Shown piece after piece: positions 10,301-18,303 of a DNA stretch of 64,000 nucleotides; positions within the stretch are counted from its first letter, which is position 1, and each line of letters opens with the position of its first letter. The DNA comes from Deltaproteobacteria bacterium. Its GTDB lineage: Bacteria; Myxococcota_A; Polyangia; JAAYKL01. The stretch is taken from the NCBI GenBank assembly GCA_030595125.1, contig JAUVDV010000003.1:30161-94160 (forward strand). The letters run 5' to 3'. The notes beneath the pieces were generated by a model. That model ran no database searches. It worked only from the letters and a program-made list of their open reading frames with translations, and had not been told where the DNA came from. The translations under genes were made by a program, and so were the position numbers.

Positions 10301-10702
10301 CTCCATGTACGCGATGTGAAGCTCCCTCGCCGGGATCTGGCCCAGAGAGGGGAGTCTGCTCCCCGGTCCCATAGAGCCGGCCACATACTTGCCGGGGCGT
10401 CCGCCGACGGCGTCCAGAGCGTTCTTCACCGCAGCGGCGTTGATCTCCACCACCCGGTCTTCGAGTCCGTACTCGGCCAGAACCAGACGCGTTCCTCCGA
10501 AAGTATTGGTTTCGATGACATCCGCGCCCGCGTCGAGGAAAGACGTGTGCAGAGCAACCACCGCCGACGGCGCGCTGAGATTGAGATACTCGTTGCATCC
10601 CTCGAACCGATCACCCCACGCAGACGAGGGTAGATCCTGCGCCGCGAGGTTGGACCCGCACGCCCCGTCGAAAATCAGCAGTTCTTTATCTCGAATGCTC
10701 AC
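7340..10702 (-). CDS. metH: Cobalamin-dependent methionine synthase
   Basis: The protein has 1120 residues and all four MetH modules, so it should move a methyl group from methyl-tetrahydrofolate via B12 to homocysteine. The homocysteine domain (1-300) has the zinc ligands Cys215 (GINCATGP) and Cys281-Cys282 (GGCCGTN). The pterin domain (about 325-590) has IGERMNTHGSRKF and VIDSTRPE. The B12 cap and Rossmann domain (about 620-840) has the cobalt-ligand motif DVHDIGKN near residue 717 and a GG(A/G)ALT loop. The C-terminal AdoMet reactivation domain (about 880-1110) has LRYGFGYSSCPD. The start is GTG at 10702 with GAGGGA ahead. It appears complete but slightly shorter than E. coli MetH (about 1227 residues). 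No cobalamin riboswitch is seen upstream; the B12 import locus lies at 29-36 kb. Confidence 0.96.
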   Translation of the reverse strand: MSIRDKELLIFDGACGSNLAAQDLPSSAWGDRFEGCNEYLNLSAPSAVVALHTSFLDAGADVIETNTFGGTRLVLAEYGLEDRVVEINAAAVKNALDAVGGRPGKYVAGSMGPGSRLPSLGQIPARELHIAYMEQASALVEAGVDALIVETCQDPLQIKSALVAAFDSLEKLGSNIPVMLSVTIETTGTMLVGTSIDAVMTTAEPFPLFSIGINCATGPERMIGQVKYLSRTWRGRISVIPNAGMPEIRDDQTFYPLDPSEFARRLKSFVVEDGVSIVGGCCGTNPEHIRALAKELKGLAPASREPAFPPSLSSLYESVEAKQEIPPLIIGERMNTHGSRKFKKLLLAEDFEGAARIGSNQEAAGAHLLDVCTAFAGRDEVKDITSLVKILNTTVKLPLVIDSTRPETIEAALETIPGRCLVNSINLEDGGATARRVLKQVKRFGAAVIALTIGPDGMAATAKDKLSVARDIHSLAVDEIGLRPCDLFFDPLTFTIGSGDSKLERSAIETLEAIGLIKDSLPGVFTSLGVSNISFGLPVSSRKLLNSVFLHEAIRAGLDAAIVDPGKILPLSNISKEDIRICMDLMLDRRTKGEDSPLSAYLAHFEERKTSADAGTDAKGKFLPEEMLQSRLMDGDRSDIEDLLPILMERYAPMEIINRILVPAMRKVGILFKKGEMLLPFVLSSAEVMKASVKFLQPHMEQSQIDEGTRILLATVAGDVHDIGKNLVDIILSNNGYRVFNIGTNVPVETIIEKARELDVHAVGLSGLLVKSALHMKSSLPRFEEAGLKMPVLLGGAALTRGFVARDCVPSFGAPVVYCSDAMAGLSAMQDLERGELEPTTDNETAGNGGAARKESVISAHNPVPEAPFLGPRYATDIPVEKLFSLLNRKALFRGRWGYASTGRTREEHAALLKEKAEPTLARLIQECSEKNLAKPSVAYGYFSCRSEGDNLIVEHEDREVVFGFPRQNHPPGLCVTDYFKGQQDGGDIIGLFVASIGSELSEGARHLFESDRYHDYLMAHGFAMELAEALAEYWSRQMRHELGLTRGRAQGGSSPSGGQGLRYGFGYSSCPDLDSQQLVFDLLDPSRIGVSLTENMEMVPEATTSAILVHHPQARYFAV

Positions 10703-10772
10703 CGGTATTCCCTCAGCATCCTGAAAACCGCGTCCATTATGACATATCCGCGCCGCGTCTCAACAACGGAAA

Positions 10773-10788
10773 GGTGTCAGACACATTT
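10773..10788. repeat. Dispersed GGTGYCAGACACATT motif, copy 1
   Basis: One of five short copies of the same core (others at 12244, 12331, 12401 and 25009). It lies between metH and the next minus-strand gene. Confidence 0.5.
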
Positions 10789-10800
10789 ACTGAGGCACAT

Positions 10801-12156
10801 TTACAAAGGCGTGTATTCCGATTCGACACATTCGCAGAAGTAACAACCGACACCACTCTGATCTGATTTGTAGAAACACACGCGGCACTGGTCACACTCT
10901 ATCCCCTGCGTTTCCTCGCACTCCCCAGGTATCGGATCGCTGCCATTGACGCAGGGGCCAAGGCTGATGATCACCTCATCGTGAATTGTCCACACATCGT
11001 CTCCGATGGCGGTCAGCTTAAGCATGTAGGAACCGGAATCCAGGTCGAATACCGTATCCACGCCGGGCATCAGCCAGCTTCCCGGCGCGACCGAATGAAT
11101 CCAATCCGAGGGATCGCATGCCGGTCCGTAGGGGATGGACGGCTTTTCAAGACTCGCCGAGAGGAAATCGGACTCTTCCGTGAACTGCTCAGGCGCAAGC
11201 CAGGGAAGGCATTCGGTTGCGTTGGTGGACTCGATGCACATCCGGTAGAGACCCGCAGCACCGATTTCAAGGGGAATGGATGCACGCAGGGACTGGAAGG
11301 TTACGCCATCGGATAGCACTACCGAGCCCGGGCCGGTCGCCTCGCCCGATTCGCAGGACATCGTCACCTCGTGAAGCCATAGATCCGCGCTCGACCACGG
11401 TATCGGATCGAACGCGCCAACCGGCGGATCCGAGAAGCACCAATCCTTGCCATGCAAGAACTCGTCGAGTGAGTCATCGAGAGATACTCCCAAAATGGAC
11501 TGGAACGCACCGTCGAAATCAGAAGGTCCCCAGGTGAGTTTCGAATCCATACGAACCTCTTTTACGCTATTGACGCCATGTTTTTCCACCAGGAAGCATG
11601 CGAACAGGCCGACCAGCGGATAATCTATTTCTTCGCTCGTAACCCATGGTTCCATGTACGACATCAGCTCATTTCGGGATTGACCTATACTCTGTTCCCA
11701 ATCCACCACGCCCGAATATATGCCATGGCTGAAGCAGACGGCGAGTCCCTCCTCCAGAAACACGTGACGTTCCTCCCGGGGCAGGAGCGCGTGCACAAGC
11801 TCGTGAACATGGTCGGGTTTAAGCGAGAAAATGTAAGAACCGTATGTGCACCCCACCGAATGGCGGGGACAGAAGTCGAAATATAACTCGTCCTCAAGCC
11901 AGTAGTACGTAATCTTTTCTCCTTCCGGTAGCGGTTGATTCAGAAGCGATTCAAGCTGGATCGCTGTACGGTCAAGTGTTGTCAGAGTGCCGAGGCACGG
12001 GAGCTCGTCGTGATTGGTTCCGTACCGAAGGACCTCTCCTTCCCACGTGATAAGCGGAAGCGGCTCCCGGTAGCCGCAAGTGGTGAGGACAACAGCGGCC
12101 AGGCTGAGGCAGCCCAGTGCAATGATGGTTTTGCCGCTGGATAATCTTGTCATCAT
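10801..12156 (-). CDS. Lipoprotein with HExxH metallopeptidase-like site
   Basis: About 451 residues. The signal peptide ends at a lipobox (VVLTTC), so the protein should be a lipid-anchored envelope protein. The mid region has DHVHELVHALLP (HELVH, a zinc HExxH motif) followed about 15 residues later by FLEEGLAVCFS, which could supply a third glutamate ligand as in gluzincin peptidases. The C-terminal third is Cys-rich (CEETQGIECDQCRVCF and CYFCECVES), suggesting disulfide-bonded small repeats. The start at 12156 follows GGGAGGG at somewhat long spacing; ATG at 12153 is equally possible. No substrate can be inferred. Confidence 0.6.
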   Translation of the reverse strand: MMTRLSSGKTIIALGCLSLAAVVLTTCGYREPLPLITWEGEVLRYGTNHDELPCLGTLTTLDRTAIQLESLLNQPLPEGEKITYYWLEDELYFDFCPRHSVGCTYGSYIFSLKPDHVHELVHALLPREERHVFLEEGLAVCFSHGIYSGVVDWEQSIGQSRNELMSYMEPWVTSEEIDYPLVGLFACFLVEKHGVNSVKEVRMDSKLTWGPSDFDGAFQSILGVSLDDSLDEFLHGKDWCFSDPPVGAFDPIPWSSADLWLHEVTMSCESGEATGPGSVVLSDGVTFQSLRASIPLEIGAAGLYRMCIESTNATECLPWLAPEQFTEESDFLSASLEKPSIPYGPACDPSDWIHSVAPGSWLMPGVDTVFDLDSGSYMLKLTAIGDDVWTIHDEVIISLGPCVNGSDPIPGECEETQGIECDQCRVCFYKSDQSGVGCYFCECVESEYTPL

Positions 12157-12243
12157 TGGAAAAGCTTGCCCTCCCTGCTCTGAGTTCAGAGTCCAGAATA
12201 CCACAGACCGAAAGAACAGGAATCTTCAAGGGATACTAAAGGC

Positions 12244-12259
12244 GGGGTCAGACATATTT
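12244..12259. repeat. Dispersed GGTGYCAGACACATT-like motif, copy 2
   Basis: A degenerate copy (GGGGTCAGACATATTTT) immediately precedes the solo REP-like end at 12262. Confidence 0.4.
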
Positions 12260-12261
12260 TA

Positions 12262-12311
12262 GGTTCATCTGGATCCAGCCGTGCCGGCCGGCCTGTTCAC
12301 CGCGCCCTTAT
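12262..12311 (+). repeat. Solo left end of the RAYT-associated REP element
   Basis: Fifty bases match the left end of the complete element at 55636 (terminal repeat with one mismatch, then the spacer and the first arm of the GC hairpin). The copy stops at CGCGCCCTTAT, so the second hairpin arm is missing. Confidence 0.75.
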
Positions 12312-12330
12312 TGTTCGGTGCCTCCCCAAG

Positions 12331-12416
12331 GGTGCCAGACACATTATTTTCCATATTTGTTGACCCAGGGTTACCCTGACTCGATCTATCCCCCTCCAAA
12401 GGGTGCCAGTCACTTT
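12331..12416. repeat. Two further GGTGCCAG-CAC motifs, copies 3 and 4
   Basis: GGTGCCAGACACATT starts at 12331 and GGTGCCAGTCACTTT at about 12402. The surrounding 12205-12519 stretch carries no convincing gene; it holds these motifs, the solo REP end and a short TGTCCAC-rich piece. Confidence 0.45.
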
Positions 12417-12519
12417 CCCCCGAGGTGCTTTTTAAAGTGGACTAAATGGACGGTGTGGACACATAAAACAAGACCGGATCCCTCAAATTACTGTCCACCC
12501 TGTCCACTGTCTGCTGCCC

Positions 12520-13167
12520 CTACTTGAGGGTGAGGACGATTTTGATTTCTTCCAGGGTTGCCGTCAACAAGTCGATCTTGCCGCTGAGGGCGTCGATCCG
12601 ACTGGACATGTTGTCCATGTTGTCCTTTTCCAATTCCTGGACAAGGGTGCTCAACTCCGCGCTGACCGCCTCGGGCCTGTCCTCCTCGAGTTCTTCGCCG
12701 TAGAAACGTTCGAGGGATTTCTTGAGGCGGAACTCGGGAGCGATGAGGGGCATGATCTCCATTCCGGTTACATCGGCGATGAGATCGAGGGTGTCGTGGT
12801 CGAACGGATCGGACATGGCCACGTAAAGCGTTACACCGGAGAGCCGCACCGGAATGACGGCGTTTTTGATGGCGATCTCCTTGGGGATGAGCTCGAGGAT
12901 CTCTGGCGGAATATGGAGTCCCTGGATGTTGACGCACGGGAGTTCAGCCTGCTTGGAGAGGAACGCGGCAAGGACAGCTTCGTCGATGAATCCCAGGTGA
13001 ACGAGCGCGCTTCCCAGCCTCTCGCTGGTGTTTGCCTGCTCCTGGAGTGCAACGCGCAGCTGGATTTCATCTATGAGATTGGAATCGAGCAGCAGGTCTC
13101 CCAGACGTTGTGGTATGTGTTTCGCCACTCCAGATTCCTCCGTAAGGTCAATGCCGGCTTCCATCAT
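12520..13167 (-). CDS. PilB/GspE/MshE N-terminal-domain protein without ATPase
   Basis: The protein has 215 residues. Residues about 18-165 (RLGDLLLDSNLIDEIQLRVA, LGSALVHLGFIDEAVLAAFL, LIPKEIAIKNAVIPV, LYVAMSDPFDHDTLDLIADV) match the type II secretion/pilus ATPase N-terminal domain, which binds partner proteins or cyclic di-GMP (MshEN). The ATPase core is absent; instead there is an acidic hinge and a C-terminal coiled coil (about 170-213). Such stand-alone copies are common in Myxococcota and are probably adaptors. Start at 13167 with GGGGAAG ahead. A diguanylate cyclase is encoded at 58.8 kb, but no direct link is shown. Confidence 0.75.
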   Translation of the reverse strand: MMEAGIDLTEESGVAKHIPQRLGDLLLDSNLIDEIQLRVALQEQANTSERLGSALVHLGFIDEAVLAAFLSKQAELPCVNIQGLHIPPEILELIPKEIAIKNAVIPVRLSGVTLYVAMSDPFDHDTLDLIADVTGMEIMPLIAPEFRLKKSLERFYGEELEEDRPEAVSAELSTLVQELEKDNMDNMSSRIDALSGKIDLLTATLEEIKIVLTLK

Positions 13168-13284
13168 CTTCCCCTTCCCCTCGCAGGGGAAGGCCGGGAT
13201 GGGGTCAAGGGGACACCAAGGAACATATCACAATCAATAGTCAAGCATGCACGTCAAAAAAGAAAACGGAACCTATTTTTTTTA

Positions 13285-13649
13285 TTCTTCCAGATCCAGC
13301 CGGGCTCACATGAACCGTGACTTCGGAATCAACTTCCGACCTTCGCGCCGCGCCCTTATGAGGGCGCGGTCAGGATGACCTACCTTCCCGCCCCTCCGGG
13401 GGGCGCTACCGGTCAAGCCCGCAGGGCTTTTCAGAAGTTCCCCGATAATGGATTGAAAGCATCTATTCGCAATCAACGAAAACGCCACGAAGATCGAACC
13501 ACACTATCTGATTGGGAGCCCGATGATTGAAGCCCTCCGGGCTTGGCCGAAAGAGTCAACGGTCAATTTTGAAAAACAGGCCATCCTGACCGCGCCCTAT
13601 TCAGGGCGCGGTGAACAGGTCGGCAAGCACGGCTGGATCCGGAAGAACC
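13285..13649. mobile_element. Internally deleted RAYT element (REP ends plus 3' remnant of the transposase gene)
   Basis: The left part (13285-13435) is a diverged copy of the right end of the complete element at 55636-56360, in reverse orientation. The right part (about 13530-13649) is a copy of its left end. GC-rich hairpins lie at 13348-13369 and 13590-13611, each a CCGCGCCC/GGGCGCGG stem as in the full element. Between them lie only about 90 bp, including the last 22 codons of the transposase. The element ends exactly at the stop codon of the minus-strand gene that begins at 15994. Confidence 0.88.
13465..13530 (+). pseudogene. RAYT transposase C-terminal remnant
   Basis: Frame +1 from 13465 reads IRNQRKRHEDRTTLSDWEPD, then D and stop. 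The intact transposase at 55754-56170 ends IRNQRKHHEERTTIAEWEPE, then E and stop. The same stop position, and matching flanking DNA beyond the stop, show that this is a deletion remnant and not a coincidence. The catalytic Tyr codon position just upstream is already lost (TCT instead of TAT). Confidence 0.88.
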
Positions 13650-15994
13650 TATTTTTTTTTGTCCAGGCTCAAATAATAGGCGCATCGGTCCATCCAGTCC
13701 CGCGCATACGCCCTGTCGCCGTTCGGCGCTGTTTCGTCATTGGCGATCTCTTGAAAAACAAGGGCGGCTTCCGTATTTTGCCCCATTTCGAGGAGAGATT
13801 GCCCTCGCATATGGCGGGCTGTGAGGGCGATATCCGGGCTCGTCTCATTATTTTCGATCTTTTCCAGGGCGTCCAGCTTGGCCAGGGTTCCCTCCTGTAA
13901 TCCGTGGCGAAAGTACTGGCGGGCCAGCAGGTATGCCAGGAACGGGTTGTCAGGGTAGTTGTGAGCGGCATCGGCGATGGCCAGCATCGCCGCCGGCTCC
14001 GAAGGGCCGTCGCGCCCCGGGTTCCTGGCCAGGATCTTCATGATGGGGGCGACAACCCGGGGAGCCAGTGGGGCGAGGGCGGTCTTTACTTGAAGGCGCC
14101 TGCGATCTGCGTTTGACGGTGCGTCTGCGGAAAGATCGGCATACTTCCTTGTAGCCTCACCACTGTTTCCGGCCTCGAATTCCAGATCCGCAAGCATCTC
14201 GTGCAGCGCGTTCTTCCTGGATTTGCCCACAGTTGCGTCCACGAGCATGTCATCGGCCATTGCACGCGCCTCGTCACACCTGCCGGAGTTCATGAGCCCG
14301 CCCATCAACGCCATTCGCGTGGACTCGGTTCCACCGGAGCGTTCGACCGCATCTTCGAGCAACGCAATCAAATCGTCCCGGTTGCCCGAGTCGGCCGACT
14401 TCGAGGCTCTGTCGCGGAGCCGCGCCACCTCATGCACGCAGACACTCCTGATAACGGAGGGGCGATCGAACCGATGTCGGGCCGCGACGAGATCATTTTC
14501 GCGAAGAGGAATTTCGTCCAAAAAACCGAGCCATTCGCTCCAGAGTTTATTCAGCTCCACTCCCGTGGCTTCTTTCCAGGAGACCCCCGAGTAGACCTTC
14601 TTCAGAGCGTCGGCGCCGTGTCGTTCCCTCAACCTGCGGCAGAAGGAGCCGGCGGCGGAATAGGCTCTTGATGCGTGAGTATCCAGAAAGCCCGGTCCGA
14701 AAAGGGTATCGGCGGTCGGAAGCAGATCGAGGCGCTTCATCGCTGCGGACCACTGATGGATCGTCAGATTCCCCCGTGGCCCCTGGGCTGCGACGGCAAG
14801 GCCCTCGATGAGGCCGGGGTTCGGGTAGAATCCGCCGAGACCTCCCGCGATCTTGAACGGCCCGCGGCCGAAACTCGCGGAGACGGCGTGGGCCAGTTCG
14901 TGACGGAGCACCTCATGCGGTACCCGATCTACGATCACGTACACCTCGGATCTCCACGGCTTGGCGATGTTGGTGCGTCTGGCCCCGATGGCGTTACCTT
15001 TTTGACCCCGGTTTTTAAAGAAGAAGACCGCTATTCGGTCGCGCTCGGTTTCCTCGAGGAAGTTCTCGACCTGATGAAGGGAGAATGCGGCGTCCCGAGT
15101 CAGATCCTTCACCGAATCCTCCGGGGTTTTCGGAGAGAAGTGCAGATCCAGTCGACCGATGGAGACATGCACAGAGAGGAGTTGTTCCAGGTCGGCCCGA
15201 TCGGTCCGGTGACCCAGATTGTTTCCGGTCGCGTACAGGGATAGCGCGGCGACGGCGGATATTCCGAGGGGCACCAGGCTGCGGATACGGGAGCGCTCCG
15301 ACAGTCGTCGCAATGAGAGTCTCAAGGATGCCGGATCCGCCAGTAGAGCACCGGCGGACAGGAGCAGCCCGAGGTGGGAGATTCCCGCCAGTCGGTAGGT
15401 GACGAGTCGATGATCAATCTCGATGAGCGTGTCGTAGAGGACCCCGGGGAAGTAGCCGAAGAACGGACCGAATGCGAACACGGCGGGCGTCGAATGGAAA
15501 TCGTGAAAGGCCGCCGCGATGCTGCCCGCGAATGCGACGAACCATAAGACGGACGCGCTTTTCGGGCCGGGCGACAGCAGACCGGCCAGTAAACCGAACC
15601 CGGATGCCAGCAAGACCGAGGGCAGGGGGATAAGCGCAAAAAAGGCGAGCCCCTCACACAGATTGCAGGGAGGCACTCTCAGGCCGTTGAGCAGCGCGAT
15701 GGCAAGCGGGATCAGTAGAAGGAGCATTCCGTGGGCGGCGACCCTGCCGTACATGGCGAGCACCGAGTACCTTACTCCGGGAAAGGCTGCCTTGCGTGCC
15801 CGAACCCTGGACGGATAGACGGAAGCCAGGTGCCCCGCGCCAAGGGAGCATACAAGGGAAATGAAGAGGGCCAGTTCGAACCCCAGGGTTTCCAGCAGCG
15901 GCACGGCACACGCCAGGAGAGCGGCGACGGCTACTACTACGAGCCAGCCCATAAATAACCGCCAACGCCATGGAGGATATGATATTCCCCTCAC
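13649..15994 (-). CDS. Multi-pass membrane protein with HExxH peptidase-like domain and TPR-like C-terminus
   Basis: The protein has 781 residues. The N-terminal third has about six to seven transmembrane helices. After them a soluble domain carries VPHEVLRHELAHAVSASFG (HELAH, zinc HExxH) and NPGLIEGLAVAAQG, where the Glu could be a third ligand, as in MA-clan gluzincins. The C-terminal 250 residues are helical with TPR/Sel1-like spacing (ALMGGLMNSGRCDEARAMAD, LADLEFEAGNSGEATRKYAD, RGQSLLEMGQNTEAALVFQE). The start is GTG at 15994; ATG at 15952 is an alternative. The stop overlaps the end of the deleted RAYT element. It may be a membrane-bound protease or a zinc-binding assembly factor; substrate unknown. 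Confidence 0.62.
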   Translation of the reverse strand: MRGISYPPWRWRLFMGWLVVVAVAALLACAVPLLETLGFELALFISLVCSLGAGHLASVYPSRVRARKAAFPGVRYSVLAMYGRVAAHGMLLLLIPLAIALLNGLRVPPCNLCEGLAFFALIPLPSVLLASGFGLLAGLLSPGPKSASVLWFVAFAGSIAAAFHDFHSTPAVFAFGPFFGYFPGVLYDTLIEIDHRLVTYRLAGISHLGLLLSAGALLADPASLRLSLRRLSERSRIRSLVPLGISAVAALSLYATGNNLGHRTDRADLEQLLSVHVSIGRLDLHFSPKTPEDSVKDLTRDAAFSLHQVENFLEETERDRIAVFFFKNRGQKGNAIGARRTNIAKPWRSEVYVIVDRVPHEVLRHELAHAVSASFGRGPFKIAGGLGGFYPNPGLIEGLAVAAQGPRGNLTIHQWSAAMKRLDLLPTADTLFGPGFLDTHASRAYSAAGSFCRRLRERHGADALKKVYSGVSWKEATGVELNKLWSEWLGFLDEIPLRENDLVAARHRFDRPSVIRSVCVHEVARLRDRASKSADSGNRDDLIALLEDAVERSGGTESTRMALMGGLMNSGRCDEARAMADDMLVDATVGKSRKNALHEMLADLEFEAGNSGEATRKYADLSADAPSNADRRRLQVKTALAPLAPRVVAPIMKILARNPGRDGPSEPAAMLAIADAAHNYPDNPFLAYLLARQYFRHGLQEGTLAKLDALEKIENNETSPDIALTARHMRGQSLLEMGQNTEAALVFQEIANDETAPNGDRAYARDWMDRCAYYLSLDKKK

Positions 15995-16058
15995 GCTATC
16001 AGCCCGTCAGCGACTCGGAGAAGTCGCCATGAAATCTTTTTTTTGCACGCCTTCATGT

Positions 16059-16064
16059 TATCAT
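16059..16064 (+). promoter_or_regulatory. TATCAT box six bases before an ATG (possible leaderless start)
   Basis: TATCAT at 16059-16064 is followed by exactly six bases and ATG at 16071. The same geometry occurs at 35941 and 50738. No clear -35 box at 17 bp. Confidence 0.4.
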
Positions 16065-16070
16065 GCGCCC

Positions 16071-17666
16071 ATGTCAACTTCTTTTGAGCGAAAAGTAAAC
16101 AAGCGTTTCATCCTGTGCATCGCTATTCTGGGCGGATTTTTCTGTCTAGGAAGCGGCGCGAAGGCCGATCCAACCAACTATCAAAGATATGTGATCGGGG
16201 AACGGGCTCTCGGCATGGCGGGAGCCCAGACGGCGGCGGTGAACGACCCGATGGCAAACTACTACAATCCGGCCGCGATGGCGTTTACGTCGTCGACCAT
16301 GGTGTCCGCCAGCAAGGCTATATACAGTTTTGATTCCAGGAAGATAAAGGGAGGGTACGTTCCATGGTCTTCGTTCGCGGACGATGCCACTGTCGATGCG
16401 CTCACGCTGGAGCACAAAAATGATCTGACTCTACCGTCCACTCTGGCCCTCAGTTCCAAATTCGGGCCGAGGTTGCCGGGAAAAGGGCCGAGACGTCACG
16501 CCATCGGTATCGCCATTCTCGTGCCCAATCAGGACGAATACACCCTCAGTTCCATGTGGGAGTCGGCGGAGGATGCGCGGCGCGACAAGGAAACGTACAG
16601 GTTGTCGGAATCGTACAAGCAGGTATGGACGGGCCTGTCGTACGCATTTCGTATTTCCCACGAATTCGGGCTCGGCCTCTCGGCGTTTCTGGTGAACACT
16701 TCCTTCAAAAGGCACATGACCTTTTCCCGCAGGGCGGAAACAGACACCTGTGAACTGGAAGACTGCGGGTATCTGGAATTCAAGGAATCAAATCTTTCAA
16801 TAGACACTGTTTCTTTGTTGTTCCGGTTGGGAGGCCTCTGGGAACCGCACGAGAACTGGCGTTTCGGCCTGACTGTGACGGCGCCGACAATTTTGCTCGG
16901 AGATCTGAAGCTTTTCAAGACTGAAGGCAGCCTCAAGCAAACCTATGGAGCAGCCTGGGTATCGGGAGAAGATGACGACTGGGTGGACTACTATTCTGAT
17001 TCCTACAATTTGAATGTTAAAACGCGCGAGCCCATGTCCTTCCGGGCAGGCGCAGCCTACCTGTGGAACAAGCGGTTTGCTGTCGACCTGGACGTCGCTC
17101 TTCATCTTCCCGTAAGCTACCACCGGATAAAGGGCGATCCCGTGATGGAGAGGCGTTGTCCCGATGGCGAGGATCCTTGCGATGACGAGGATACGGAAGC
17201 AAGTCCCGAGTGGTTCGACAACGGCATATACAGGTCGGTGAAACGTAGAGCCGTGACCAACGTGAACATCGGTTGGGAGCTGGTAATCAATGAGATCTGG
17301 ACTCTGAGAAACGGGTTCTTTACTGATTTTTCGGCGGCGCCCCCGATCAAGGAGGGTGATGTTCCACAGCAGTCGAGGGTCAACAAATTTGGAACCGGGT
17401 TATCTATAGGGTTCAGGGCCCAGGGGTACAATATATCGGTTGGCGCGACCGGCAGCATAGGGTACGGGAACGCCTCAACCTACAACCCCCACAACGGCCT
17501 CTGGCAACCCGCTCCGCTCGAGGAGAAGGCGCTCTACATCTTCATAGCCGGTGTCCAGAAGGCTGCGGTCAGGGGTTCCAAAAAGGTGGTCAAGGAAGTG
17601 GACAAGAAGATAGGAGAGGCAAAAACCAAGGAAGAAGAGGCAGAGACTCCTGCCGATGGAGCCTGA
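16071..17666 (+). CDS. FadL/OmpP1/TodX-family outer membrane transport protein
   Basis: About 531 residues with a normal signal peptide (ILCIAILGGFFCLGSGAKA). The mature N-terminus reads YVIGERALGMAGAQTAAVND then MANYYNPAAMAF, the hallmark of FadL-type porins, whose N-terminal hatch plugs a 14-stranded barrel and admits long-chain fatty acids or hydrocarbons. Alternating amphipathic strands continue to the end. The C-terminus adds a charged tail (KVVKEVDKKIGEAKTKEEEA) not usual for the family. Start choice: 16071 gives the canonical signal peptide and follows a TATCAT box; an upstream ATG at 16029 has a GGAGAAG ribosome site but an odd Cys/Pro-rich leader. Confidence 0.8.
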   Translation: MSTSFERKVNKRFILCIAILGGFFCLGSGAKADPTNYQRYVIGERALGMAGAQTAAVNDPMANYYNPAAMAFTSSTMVSASKAIYSFDSRKIKGGYVPWSSFADDATVDALTLEHKNDLTLPSTLALSSKFGPRLPGKGPRRHAIGIAILVPNQDEYTLSSMWESAEDARRDKETYRLSESYKQVWTGLSYAFRISHEFGLGLSAFLVNTSFKRHMTFSRRAETDTCELEDCGYLEFKESNLSIDTVSLLFRLGGLWEPHENWRFGLTVTAPTILLGDLKLFKTEGSLKQTYGAAWVSGEDDDWVDYYSDSYNLNVKTREPMSFRAGAAYLWNKRFAVDLDVALHLPVSYHRIKGDPVMERRCPDGEDPCDDEDTEASPEWFDNGIYRSVKRRAVTNVNIGWELVINEIWTLRNGFFTDFSAAPPIKEGDVPQQSRVNKFGTGLSIGFRAQGYNISVGATGSIGYGNASTYNPHNGLWQPAPLEEKALYIFIAGVQKAAVRGSKKVVKEVDKKIGEAKTKEEEAETPADGA

Positions 17667-17750
17667 GAACGGGTTTGCGTTTGAATACTTGGGCCCCATG
17701 TAGCGTCACAGAAGAGTGACGAGGGTCTATTAAACCGAAAGGGAATGAAA

Positions 17751-18071
17751 ATGCCCAAGAAAACACTGGCACTGATAGTCATGGCAGTCTTTTTGGCTGT
17801 TTCAATGACGGCCATGGCTGGGAGCAAGGGAAAGATAAAGGTGAAGCTGGTCAATCACCTTGGCGCGACCACCAACGGCACAGTGATTGCCAAAAAGGGC
17901 AACAAGACCAAGACCTGCAAGACGTCTGCCGGAACCTGCACGCTGACGGGCCTCAAGAAGGGAAAGTGGAAGGTCACCGCAAAGACATCGGGCGGAGCAA
18001 AGGGCGGCCCGGTAACAAAGAAAGTGAAGGCCGGAAAGAAAGTCAACCTCACGATCAAGGTGAAGAAATAG
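17751..18071 (+). CDS. Small secreted lysine-rich protein
   Basis: About 106 residues with a signal peptide (LALIVMAVFLAVSMTAMA). The mature part is extremely basic and beta-rich (IKVKLVNHLGATTNGTVIAK ... GTCTLTGLKKGKWKVTAKTS), with two Cys that may form a disulfide. The layout resembles a single carboxypeptidase-regulatory-like/CNA-B fold. ATG at 17751 is chosen over 17745 because GAAAGGGA then sits at proper spacing. It follows the FadL-like gene by 84 bp, so the two may be cotranscribed. Function not recognised. Confidence 0.65.
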   Translation: MPKKTLALIVMAVFLAVSMTAMAGSKGKIKVKLVNHLGATTNGTVIAKKGNKTKTCKTSAGTCTLTGLKKGKWKVTAKTSGGAKGGPVTKKVKAGKKVNLTIKVKK

Positions 18072-18151
18072 GCGGCGACAGGTGAAATTGCAAGCATGAG
18101 CTTGCTCCCTTTTCGTACATCGCCTGCCTCTTTATATCCCACCAACCGAGA

Positions 18152-18170
18152 AAACATCGATCCGATGTTT
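18152..18170 (+). terminator. Small hairpin, possible terminator
   Basis: AAACATCG and CGATGTTT pair perfectly around a 3-nt loop, followed by GATTTTGTT. The stem is AT-rich and the T tract is interrupted, so termination would be weak. Confidence 0.35.
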
Positions 18171-18303
18171 GATTTTGTTAAAGAAACCAACTATTTTTTT
18201 CGTGCGCATATAGAGTTATATGTAATCGATTGGCGGACACGTAAGATGTCTCCATTTTTAACGTCAAGACCATGATGCATGTTTTGCATGAAGGAGCTTG
18301 TAG

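Noticed and set aside
10703..10800. Cobalamin or SAM riboswitch upstream of metH
   Set aside because: The space is under 100 bp and none of the conserved core elements were found on the minus strand.
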